From assembly GCA_020026055.1 (NCBI GenBank), contig JAHHRA010000012.1:1-59123 (forward strand): 59,123 bases of DNA, written 5' to 3'. A program made the translations under genes and the position numbers. A model generated the notes under the pieces. The model was not told the DNA's origin and did not search any database. It worked only from the letters and a program-made list of their open reading frames with translations. Source of the stretch: Actinobacillus sp. Its GTDB lineage: Bacteria > Pseudomonadota > Gammaproteobacteria > Enterobacterales > Pasteurellaceae. Positions 1 to 7,384 of the stretch are shown here, in pieces. Within the stretch, counting starts at the first letter, position 1; each line of letters begins with the position of its first letter.

Positions 1-50
1 GCGGACTTTTAATCCGTTGGTCGAAAGTTCGAATCTTTCACGACCCACCA
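1..50 (+). tRNA. tRNA-Lys (anticodon TTT), 5' end outside the window
   Basis: The last 50 bases of a lysine tRNA. The anticodon loop reads CTTTTAA, giving anticodon TTT, in a GCGGA/TCCGT stem. The T arm is GAAAG-TTCGAAT-CTTTC. The 3' acceptor strand ACGACCC is followed by an encoded CCA. The 5' acceptor and D arm lie before the window. It has the same acceptor strand as the next tRNA 20 bases downstream, so the two are tandem paralogues and probably one transcript. Confidence 0.93.
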
Positions 51-70
51 TTTATAAGTGCATAATAAGT

Positions 71-146
71 GGGTCGTTAGCTCAGTCGGTAGAGCAGTAG
101 ACTCTTAATCTATCGGTCGAAGGTTCGATCCCTTCACGACCCACCA
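71..146 (+). tRNA. tRNA-Lys (anticodon CTT)
   Basis: A complete 76-base tRNA with encoded CCA. The acceptor stem pairs GGGTCGT with ACGACCC. The anticodon stem GTAGA/TCTAT encloses the loop CTCTTAA, so the anticodon is CTT, reading AAG. The T arm GAAGG-TTCGATC-CCTTC differs from the upstream tRNA-Lys(TTT) at both sides of the stem while keeping pairing, which suggests a functional gene. A separate CTT lysine tRNA is not part of the Escherichia coli or, as I recall, the H. influenzae set, where TTT reads both lysine codons. Confidence 0.93.
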
Positions 147-239
147 CCTTATATCAATTATGCTTTCTTTTTAATAGCGTATTGTTGATACGTTGTTTAT
201 CTCTTAAAAATTCATTTTTTTATTACTTTAAATTATCTT

Positions 240-261
240 TTTTGTGATCATTATCGCAAAT
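240..261 (+). promoter_or_regulatory. CRP-S-like site (competence regulon) before comN
   Basis: TGTGA (243-247), six bases, then TCGCA (254-258). One half is the ordinary CRP half-site and the other has the CRP-S half-site, in which T and A of the core become C and G. In H. influenzae CRP-S sites need both CRP and Sxy and control competence genes, including the homologue of the operon that starts 66 to 75 bases downstream. The site is seen directly; regulation is inferred. Confidence 0.72.
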
Positions 262-326
262 GTTATCACTATAACAAGTGCGTTATATTTATATTTTTTA
301 TCTTTATTTCACCCTATTTCTCTCCG

Positions 327-836
327 ATGTTTATTATGCAATCTAAAATTGTGCGTGCATTTTCGAGTCTAGAGATCTTAATTGTGCTCAGCATTATTGC
401 TTCATTAAGCTTGATCTTTGTGTCATTTGGAAAAAATATGCTAGATGAAATGCGTTTACAGCGAGAAATTCAACATCTTAACGTGTTTATTGCAACTATT
501 CGCCAACAAGTAATGGATTATCAAAGTAAATGGGAATTGTGGGGATATAAAGATACACAGAACTGGTGTCTAATTGCAAAGCCTATTCAATTTGATTTTA
601 TGCCAACAAATTGTCAATGCTCAGTCAAAGATTGTGAAAATGTGCTTATTTATCACCCTATTGAGCAAACTAATTTATCTATCACATCAACAAGACAGTT
701 TTATTTAATTACGTTGTTTAACGGAGTACGGGGGCGTAGTAAATCCAATAATTTCAGCGTGGGTTTAGGAAAAAATTGCCAAAAATTTATTTTTAATGAT
801 CGTTTAAGTATGCGTATCGAAAAGGTGAAATGTTGA
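327..836 (+). CDS. comN: Competence minor pseudopilin ComN
   Basis: A prepilin-like protein of 166 to 169 residues, expected in the inner membrane and periplasm as part of the type IV pseudopilus that draws DNA in during transformation. A short basic leader is followed by A-FSSLEILIVLSI; the hydrophobic helix spans about residues 12-34 with Glu at position +5, the usual pilin signature. The residue before the cleavage point is Ala instead of the usual Gly. Four Cys lie at about 81-102. It is first in comN-comO-comP-comQ-recC, matching H. influenzae HI0938-HI0942, and follows a CRP-S-like site. Neither ATG (327 or 336) has a clear ribosome site; 336 gives a shorter, more typical leader. Confidence 0.8.
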   Translation: MFIMQSKIVRAFSSLEILIVLSIIASLSLIFVSFGKNMLDEMRLQREIQHLNVFIATIRQQVMDYQSKWELWGYKDTQNWCLIAKPIQFDFMPTNCQCSVKDCENVLIYHPIEQTNLSITSTRQFYLITLFNGVRGRSKSNNFSVGLGKNCQKFIFNDRLSMRIEKVKC

Positions 837-837
837 A

Positions 838-1587
838 ATGTTTCAAAGAGTACTACATGGACAAACATTATTAAGCCTAATGCTCGCTATGAGTCTTTCT
901 GTGAGCTTAATGTTCATTTTGAGCCGCTTTTTTTCTCAAATACAAATTGCTAATCAGCAACAATTTGCATACTTACAACTCCAACAGGATTTAGAAAGCC
1001 GATTAGAACAGATAGTCCGAGATATTCGTCGAGCGGGATTTTTGGCAGCTAATCCACATTTGGTTGAGAGTAATTTTCAATATTTTCAACAAGATGGATT
1101 ATGGAAAGCTTTACAAATTGGAGCGAAAGACAGTGAACCTTCGCAAAGTTGTGTGCTATTTTTTTATGATTTAGATCATAGTGGCTGCATTGGCGGAAAA
1201 TTTAATAGTGGACACGCTGATGATAAGAAAACGTATTGTGTGCGTGATGGGTATAATCTAATGCGAAATATTGAAAAGGAGTTATTTGGATATCGTTTAA
1301 ATCAAGGAATGTTACAAACACGAAGTTTACAAAAAAAAGACGTCGATCCTTATTGTGACAAGCAAACTTGTCGCAAATATACTGCTACGGAACAGTGTAA
1401 TCTAGGAAAATGGGAAAGCTTATTTGATAAAAATAAAATAAAAATTTCCAGTTTAGTTTTTCGATCGCTGGCTGACGGCAAAGGGCTTCAAATTTATATC
1501 TATGGACAACTTCGCCAAGATCCAAAAATAAAATATGAAACTTCTGCTGTAGTACCATTAATCAATTTGTGGGTGGAAGATGAATAA
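838..1587 (+). CDS. comO: Competence pseudopilin ComO (PilW-like)
   Basis: A 249-residue pseudopilin. The leader ends HG before QTLLSLMLAM, so the prepilin peptidase site has the normal Gly, but position +5 is Ser where most pilins have Glu. A hydrophobic helix covers about residues 9-32, and RDIRRAGF at 61-68 is typical of PilW-type minor pilins. Several Cys in the C-terminal half could form disulfides. It starts one base after the comN stop and overlaps comP by eight bases, so the four genes are translationally linked. Identity rests on order and on the PilW-like N-terminus. Confidence 0.78.
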   Translation: MFQRVLHGQTLLSLMLAMSLSVSLMFILSRFFSQIQIANQQQFAYLQLQQDLESRLEQIVRDIRRAGFLAANPHLVESNFQYFQQDGLWKALQIGAKDSEPSQSCVLFFYDLDHSGCIGGKFNSGHADDKKTYCVRDGYNLMRNIEKELFGYRLNQGMLQTRSLQKKDVDPYCDKQTCRKYTATEQCNLGKWESLFDKNKIKISSLVFRSLADGKGLQIYIYGQLRQDPKIKYETSAVVPLINLWVEDE

Positions 1588-2353
1588 ACTGTATCGAGGC
1601 ACTATAACTCTCAGTTTTTTGTTTACGATTGTAGTGTTAGTCATCATTGCCTTCTGGGCTAATCAAAATTTATTAACAAATTATGCCAAAATGCAGGTAG
1701 CTCATCAAAAATCCCAAAAGATAAATTGGCGTCTGTTGCAACAAAGCACAGATTTTAAAATGATACAAAAACAGTGTCAGCAACTTAAAGATACAGATAA
1801 CAATATTTTTCAGAAAACTTTTTCTGAATTTGCTGGCATGACGGGGAATAAAAATCTAGAAAAACTGGAATATGGTGTTTTTTGTCGTTTTCATTCATTG
1901 CTTAACGATGTACCAAAGAAAAATATTCTTCAACAACAATGGCATTATGTGAATGAAAAGCTACTTTCACCCTTACAAATTATGCCTGTTTCGCAACCGC
2001 TTCAGCTCACTTCTAATCAGCAAATTAAAGTTTATTATTTAAATAAGCCTAACAATAAAATTATCGTTCAGGGAACTGTTTATGCACTTGTGTTAGCTAA
2101 AGGGAATTTAGACATTACAGGCAAAGGGACATTACGTGGAATGATTATTACTCAAGGAAAAATTTATGCATTAAAGTATAATAATAAAGGCGACTGGGTT
2201 GAAGATACACAGGCTTGTCAAGGCAATGTAACTTCGCATTGTACCGAGAAAATTCGCCTTATTTATGATAAATCTGTGCAAACCTTAATTAAAAACTTAG
2301 GGATTTGGCGATGGCAAAAAGGGAGTTGGTATGACTTCAATGAGACAGATTAA
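1580..2353 (+). CDS. comP: Competence protein ComP (YgdB/DUF2572-like)
   Basis: A 257-residue protein with a pilin-like start: leader MNKLYRG, then TITLSFLF and a hydrophobic helix to about residue 28. There is no Glu at +5, as is common in PilX/YgdB-type subunits. The rest is a periplasmic domain with scattered Cys and a Gly/Leu-rich segment at about 165-190. It is third in the competence operon, overlapping comO by 8 bases and comQ by 23. The role in DNA uptake is inferred from the orthologous position (HI0940). Confidence 0.74.
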   Translation: MNKLYRGTITLSFLFTIVVLVIIAFWANQNLLTNYAKMQVAHQKSQKINWRLLQQSTDFKMIQKQCQQLKDTDNNIFQKTFSEFAGMTGNKNLEKLEYGVFCRFHSLLNDVPKKNILQQQWHYVNEKLLSPLQIMPVSQPLQLTSNQQIKVYYLNKPNNKIIVQGTVYALVLAKGNLDITGKGTLRGMIITQGKIYALKYNNKGDWVEDTQACQGNVTSHCTEKIRLIYDKSVQTLIKNLGIWRWQKGSWYDFNETD

Positions 2354-2621
2354 ACGCTTCAACGCCACCACTTTACTTGGTGTTTTAGTCGCATTGGCAA
2401 GTTTTAGTTTTATTGCAATGGTTTTTTTCCAATGGCAAACTCAACAAAGCCAACAGGCAAGCCAAATTTATCAACAAGTGCAAATTCAGCGCATTATTGA
2501 CAATCAACACCAACGCCAATTGCTTAAACTTCCTTGTGAACAAGAAGTTATTTACAATCAACATCGCTTTTCAATTCAATGCAGTAACGACGAAGTAAGA
2601 GTTCATGTTAGAATACAATGA
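2331..2621 (+). CDS. comQ: Competence pseudopilin ComQ
   Basis: A small 96-residue pseudopilin. The start at 2331 is favoured by GGGAG six bases upstream; an ATG at 2340 is an alternative. TTLLGVLVAL aligns with the pilin motif TLLEVLVAL, so Gly stands where Glu +5 is normal, and the residue before the predicted cut is Ala. After the helix comes a Gln-rich stretch and a short domain with two Cys. The gene lies inside the 3' end of comP and 33 bases before recC. Peptidase processing with this site is uncertain. Confidence 0.74.
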   Translation: MTSMRQIKRFNATTLLGVLVALASFSFIAMVFFQWQTQQSQQASQIYQQVQIQRIIDNQHQRQLLKLPCEQEVIYNQHRFSIQCSNDEVRVHVRIQ

Positions 2622-2654
2622 CAATTTCACAAAGGTATTTATGAGGGCTGACGA

Positions 2655-5600
2655 GTGTTTTACATTTATTATTCTAACTTGCTTGAAACGCAAAAAGATA
2701 TTCTATTGCACTTAATCCAATCTAAACCACTTGTTGACCCACTCCAAAAAGAAATCATTCTCGTACAAAGCCATGTGATGGAGCAATGGCTTAATTGGCA
2801 GATTGCTGATGCTACGGGAATTGCAGCCAACTTTACTTACCCAATGCCTGCGAGCTTTATTTGGCAACTTTATGTTGATAATTTACCGAATGTCGAAGAG
2901 CAGAGTTTATTTCGAAAAGAAAGTTTAGTGTGGCGATTAATGCGGATTTTGCCGTATTATTTAGCCATGCCCGCTTTTCGTTCACTAGACCATTACCTTG
3001 TGTCCTCTGCAGAAATGCAACAACAAAAATGTTACCAACTTGCTTATAAAATTGCTGATTTATTTGATCAATATTTAGTTTACCGTCCGCAATGGATTCA
3101 AGCTTGGGAGGAAAATCGCGATCAGGCAATTATTCAAGAAATCACACAAAAAAACCTCAATATTACTCCTGAGCTGAGGGAACAAATTGTCGAAGACATC
3201 ACGTGGCAAGGCATTTTGTGGCGAGCAGTAGTGGCAGATATTCAAGCTGAAAGCCAAACCGATAGCGTCCATCATCGAGCAAGTTTGCATCTGCAAATGC
3301 TTGATTTTTTACAGCACAATGCACCCAAAAATCTCCCTGAACGACTATTTATTTTTGGTATTTCTACGCTTCCTCTCGTTCATCTCGCTTTCTTTCAAGC
3401 GCTCAGTCAATACTGTGATATCCATCTCTTTTTTACCAATGGTTGTGAATCTTACTGGGGGGATTTAGTCGATCCTAAAATCTGGAAAAAAGGGCAACTT
3501 CGCCAACATTTAACTTATTTACGCCGTGAAAATCAGGAAAATTTCCCCCTAAAAGCGAAGCCTTCTGTCAAACAGCAAGATTGTATTTCTAATCAATCAC
3601 TGTTTGCAACTCGTCATGGCGAGGCACTAGCAAATGGGCATCCATTGCTCGCAGCTTGGGGGAAAATGGGACGTGATTTTCTTTATGCTCTCACTGAGTT
3701 AGCGGCTCAAGATCATATTCCTGTTGCCGAAATTGATGCTTATGTGCCAAGCCAAGAACCTGCGTTGCTCAATCAAATTCAGCAACACATTTTGCAATTT
3801 ACTCCTTCTGCTAAAGGGTGTTTGACACTGGATGCACAGGATCAGTCACTTAGCATTCATTCTTGTTACAGTCCAATGCGAGAAATTGAAGCTTTGCAAG
3901 ATTATTTGCTACATTTATTTAACTCGCATCCTGAAATTCAGCCCAAAGATGTGGTAGTAATGGTCGCTGATATTGACCGTTACTCTCCCTACATTCAAGC
4001 TGTGTTTGGTGAGGGGAAACCCTATATCCCCTTTGCGATCACAGATAAGAAACTCACTGAAAATGACATCGTCGTTGCGAGCTTTTTGCAATTGTTGCAA
4101 CTCAAAAATAGCCAATTTAGTGCTGAAGAAGTGTTAGCATTTTTAGATGTTCCAATTATTCGTCAACGCTTTGGTATTGTGTTAGATGATCTAGCGTTAC
4201 TCCATCATTGGGTCAAAACGGCAGGCATTCGCTTCGGTTTAGCCAAAAAATCGACTGAAAAGGTACCATTTTCAGTTAATTACAATGCATGGCAAGCAGG
4301 ATTAGAACGAATTTTGCTCGGTTACAGCTTGCGTGAAGAAAATGGAATTTGGGAAGATACGCTCGCTCTCGACAGCAGTGCTGGTTTACAAGGACAATTG
4401 GCGGGAAAATTAGTTGATTTCATCGATGCTTTGTGGGCACTTAAGCAAATGTTGGCGGAACCACAAACGATCGCTTACTGGCATCAAGCCTTAACGGACT
4501 TAATCACAACTTTTTTCGATGGTGAACAGCAAAATCAAATTTGGTGCTACCTCAAAGACGTGATTGATAACCTTTGTGAGAACATCAAAAGAAGCGGATT
4601 TAATGCTCCGATTGAGAGTGAAATTATCACACAAAACCTGCAAGAAACTTTACAAAACACGCCTAATAATTACCGTTTGAGCTTGGGTAAATTGAATTTC
4701 TGTACGCTTCTGCCAATGCGATCGATTCCATTTAAAGTTATTTGCTTGCTTGGAATGAATACTAGCGATTATCCACGAATTCAGGAGCCGACTAGTTTCG
4801 ACTTAATGCAATTTCATCACCAAAAAGGCGATCGTTGTCGCCGTGATGACGACCGTTATTTGTTCTTAGAAGCTTTACTTTCAGCACAACAATTTCTGTA
4901 TCTCAGCTTCGTTGGGCGTTCAATTATTGATGACACGCCAAAAGAGCCATCAGTTTTACTCAGCCAATTGATGGATTATTTGCAGGAAAATTTTTCTGAA
5001 TTTGTGGGCGAGAAATGGCGGCAACAACTTTTCCATCAGCATCCGCTAAATGCTTTTTCGACTCAAAATTTCCTTGGTGATACGCCTTCTTTCGCCCGCA
5101 AATGGTTAGTGATGGCAAAAGGTGAAAATGAATATGAAAGCAAGGATTTCATCGCTCCACTTTCTGCTCCGCTTGCAATCCAAACTTTAGATCTCAATGA
5201 GCTTATCGCCTTTGTGAAAGCCCCTGTCAAATACTTTTTTGAAAAACGTCTTGGCGTTTATTTTCGCCAAGATATGACAACGATCGACGATTGTGAAAAC
5301 TTTCACCTTGAAGGCTTGCAAAGTTACCAAATTCAGCAACAACTTTTAGCCACTCCAAGTCACCAATTCGCTCAAGAATGGCAAAAATGGAAACATAAAG
5401 GTAGTTTACCTTGTGCTAAATTTGCAGATCTTGAAGAACAAGAAGTTCGCCAAATTCTTAAAAATTTCCGTGAAAAATTAGCCTGCAACTTACCTAATAA
5501 TGAAGGGGAAATTGATGCAGGTGAAAACGATTGGCGAGAATGTGATTTCACGGAACTTGGCGTTAAATTGCAAGATAATGTAGCTAATTTATATGAAAAT

Positions 5601-6077
5601 CAGCGCCGATTCGTTCGGTATCGTCTTGCCGAGGTTAAAAGTGAAGATTTACTTGAAGTTTGGCTTAAAACTCTATTTTTATTCGCAACTGACGGAACTT
5701 ACGATCGCCTCCCAAGTTTGCATATTGGCACCGATAAGGTATGGTGTCTCGGTGAAGGATTAACTCCTACTCTTGCTCGCCAACAGCTTGCTTGTTACGT
5801 ACAAGATTTTCTCATTGCTCAGCAACAGTTGTGTCTGGTGCCAAGTGAAAAATTACTTGATTTTTACAACGATTTGGCGGGTGAAACATTACTTGATACT
5901 TTAACGAAGGTGATTGAAAGTCTGACGCAGAATGGCGATAGTGAGGTAGCATATGTTTATTGGCGACGTATTGCTAGCCAGCATCAGTTTGAACAGTCAT
6001 TACCTGAAATATTAGCATATTGTCACACTTGGTTTGATTTATTCGCTATGCACGCAAAAGAATTAGCAAGAAAATAA
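2655..6077 (+). CDS. recC: Exodeoxyribonuclease V subunit gamma (RecC)
   Basis: A 1140-residue protein, near the 1122 of E. coli. RecC is the Chi-recognising scaffold of RecBCD, which processes double-strand ends for recombination and degrades linear DNA. The N-terminal inactive helicase-like region begins FYIYYSNLLETQ and includes QSHVMEQWLNWQ; the central GKLNFCTLLPMRSIPFKVICLLGM and YPRIQEP region is typical. The start is GTG with GAGG eight bases upstream. It follows comQ by 33 bases, the order seen in H. influenzae, so a recombination gene may be read with the uptake operon. recB and recD are not in the window. Confidence 0.95.
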   Translation: MFYIYYSNLLETQKDILLHLIQSKPLVDPLQKEIILVQSHVMEQWLNWQIADATGIAANFTYPMPASFIWQLYVDNLPNVEEQSLFRKESLVWRLMRILPYYLAMPAFRSLDHYLVSSAEMQQQKCYQLAYKIADLFDQYLVYRPQWIQAWEENRDQAIIQEITQKNLNITPELREQIVEDITWQGILWRAVVADIQAESQTDSVHHRASLHLQMLDFLQHNAPKNLPERLFIFGISTLPLVHLAFFQALSQYCDIHLFFTNGCESYWGDLVDPKIWKKGQLRQHLTYLRRENQENFPLKAKPSVKQQDCISNQSLFATRHGEALANGHPLLAAWGKMGRDFLYALTELAAQDHIPVAEIDAYVPSQEPALLNQIQQHILQFTPSAKGCLTLDAQDQSLSIHSCYSPMREIEALQDYLLHLFNSHPEIQPKDVVVMVADIDRYSPYIQAVFGEGKPYIPFAITDKKLTENDIVVASFLQLLQLKNSQFSAEEVLAFLDVPIIRQRFGIVLDDLALLHHWVKTAGIRFGLAKKSTEKVPFSVNYNAWQAGLERILLGYSLREENGIWEDTLALDSSAGLQGQLAGKLVDFIDALWALKQMLAEPQTIAYWHQALTDLITTFFDGEQQNQIWCYLKDVIDNLCENIKRSGFNAPIESEIITQNLQETLQNTPNNYRLSLGKLNFCTLLPMRSIPFKVICLLGMNTSDYPRIQEPTSFDLMQFHHQKGDRCRRDDDRYLFLEALLSAQQFLYLSFVGRSIIDDTPKEPSVLLSQLMDYLQENFSEFVGEKWRQQLFHQHPLNAFSTQNFLGDTPSFARKWLVMAKGENEYESKDFIAPLSAPLAIQTLDLNELIAFVKAPVKYFFEKRLGVYFRQDMTTIDDCENFHLEGLQSYQIQQQLLATPSHQFAQEWQKWKHKGSLPCAKFADLEEQEVRQILKNFREKLACNLPNNEGEIDAGENDWRECDFTELGVKLQDNVANLYENQRRFVRYRLAEVKSEDLLEVWLKTLFLFATDGTYDRLPSLHIGTDKVWCLGEGLTPTLARQQLACYVQDFLIAQQQLCLVPSEKLLDFYNDLAGETLLDTLTKVIESLTQNGDSEVAYVYWRRIASQHQFEQSLPEILAYCHTWFDLFAMHAKELARK

Positions 6078-6090
6078 AACATTATGCTTC

Positions 6091-6117
6091 AAATTTCGAA
6101 AATTTTTTCTGAAATTT
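6091..6117. repeat. Degenerate member of the GAAAATTTTC palindrome family
   Basis: Just after the recC stop, AAATTTC and GAAATTT flank a GAAAATTTTTTCT centre. It shares the A/T-rich core of the dispersed palindromes at 7335, 15017, 22213 and 35507, but lacks the ACGCC/GGCGT ends. It may act as a weak terminator. Assignment to the family is tentative. Confidence 0.35.
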
Positions 6118-6258
6118 AAATAATTTAAGCGGAAATGATGGATATTAAGTAGTATCATTAGTTTCGCCTATCATATAAATTGTGGTTAATTTTGAAAAAT
6201 ATGTTAGATTTTAAATCTTAAAGTTAAAGTCTCACTAGCTTTATTTAAGGAGATGCTT

Positions 6259-6834
6259 ATGCCGACAATTAAAATTGGTCTATCTTTCCTAGTTGCTTTA
6301 ATCGCCAGTCAAGTTTTTGCTGAAATAGTAACTAATTCTCAATCAATGCAAAGGCAATCTCAAGATGGCAATTCTAGTTTTTATATGACAAGTCTGAGTT
6401 CAAGTTATTCTTCTGCAACGATCAACGGTAAAACGGTTAGCCAAGGAGAAATGTCAGTGAACAATATGATCAGTAGTAAATATGATTTTGCGACTACTAT
6501 TTCTCGCTTAGAAAAAGCGTTTGCAGAGAAAAATTTGACAGTATTTCGCAAAATAGATCATCAACAGGTTGCCAAAGAAAAAGGTTTGGAAATGCAACCC
6601 TCTATGATATTAGTGTTCGGTAATTCGAAAGTGAGTCCACCACATATCAATAAAGAACCTTTTTTTGCTCTTGAACTGCCACTTAAAGTAGTCATTAGTC
6701 AAACTCAAAATGGAGTCGTTGTTGTATTTAAAAATACACAATCATTACTTAAAGACAGTAAATTCAATCAACAAGATGTAGCAAATAACTTTGCTAAAGT
6801 CGAAAAGTTAATTACTAAAACTGTAACTCAATAG
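6259..6834 (+). CDS. Periplasmic DUF302 domain protein
   Basis: A 191-residue secreted protein of unknown function. The first in-frame ATG (6253) abuts AAGGAG, so the ATG at 6259, six bases after it, is the likely start. A signal peptide ends near SQVFA. The C-terminal domain, from about residue 75, has the DUF302 pattern: a helix FATTISRLEKAFAEKNLTVF, then KIDHQQVAKEKGLEM, then LVFGNSKV. A linker of about 50 Ser/Asn-rich residues precedes it. It is nine bases upstream of a Dps gene, and the pairing hints at oxidative or metal stress, which is inference only. Confidence 0.72.
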   Translation: MPTIKIGLSFLVALIASQVFAEIVTNSQSMQRQSQDGNSSFYMTSLSSSYSSATINGKTVSQGEMSVNNMISSKYDFATTISRLEKAFAEKNLTVFRKIDHQQVAKEKGLEMQPSMILVFGNSKVSPPHINKEPFFALELPLKVVISQTQNGVVVVFKNTQSLLKDSKFNQQDVANNFAKVEKLITKTVTQ

Positions 6835-6843
6835 GAGATCATT

Positions 6844-7302
6844 ATGTCAAACGTATGTAAAAATCAATTAAATACTTATGTCGCTAATCTTGCATTATGG
6901 ACAGTGAAGTTACACAATTACCACTGGAATGTGCAAGGACAACTTTTTGTCGCGTTGCATAATCACACAGAAGAGCTTTACAACCAAACTTTCGAAAATT
7001 TTGATGAAGTGGCAGAAGTGTTAAAAATGCGTGGCGAAATGCCATTATCTACAATGAAAGAATACTTGGCAGTAGCGACTATGCAAGAAGTACCAACTAA
7101 AGTTTATAGCTGTTGCGAAGTGCTTAAGATGTTAGAAAATGATGTAGAGTTTATGCTCCAAGAAGCCACAGCTATCCGCAATAAAGCCAGCGAAGTTGAC
7201 GATTTCCACGTTCAAGGTATTTTCGAAGGCTATATTAATGCTTTCCAAAAAGAACTTTGGTTCTTAAACTCTATGAAAAAGCTAGAAGTTAAGTGTTGTT
7301 AA
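6844..7302 (+). CDS. dps: Dps family ferritin-like protein
   Basis: A 152-residue Dps-type miniferritin, expected to form a dodecamer that oxidises and stores iron using hydrogen peroxide, protecting DNA. The inter-subunit ferroxidase ligands are visible: His27 (HNYHWNV), His39 (ALH), Glu43, Asp54 and Glu58, with the spacing of Listeria Dps and Glu replacing Asp at the third site. The N-terminal extension is very short and not Lys-rich, so direct DNA binding is doubtful. The C-terminus ends KCC. GGAG lies seven bases upstream of the ATG. It is in a likely operon with the DUF302 gene. Confidence 0.88.
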   Translation: MSNVCKNQLNTYVANLALWTVKLHNYHWNVQGQLFVALHNHTEELYNQTFENFDEVAEVLKMRGEMPLSTMKEYLAVATMQEVPTKVYSCCEVLKMLENDVEFMLQEATAIRNKASEVDDFHVQGIFEGYINAFQKELWFLNSMKKLEVKCC

Positions 7303-7334
7303 CATTACTTTTTTGCAGATAAAAGTAAGCAAAA

Positions 7335-7384
7335 AATAACGCCACTAAAATGAAGAAAATTTTCTTGATTTAAGTGGCGTTATT
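7335..7384. repeat. Dispersed palindromic repeat, copy 1 (dps/tmcA spacer)
   Basis: A 50-base near-perfect palindrome with ends AATAACGCC and GGCGTTATT and core AAGAAAATTTTCTT (7353-7366); only a few arm positions mismatch. It lies between convergent dps and tmcA and contains the tmcA stop codon (TAA, 7380-7382 on minus). It could form a long hairpin on either transcript and stop both. It is the most symmetric copy of a family also at 15017, 22213 and 35507. Confidence 0.8.
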
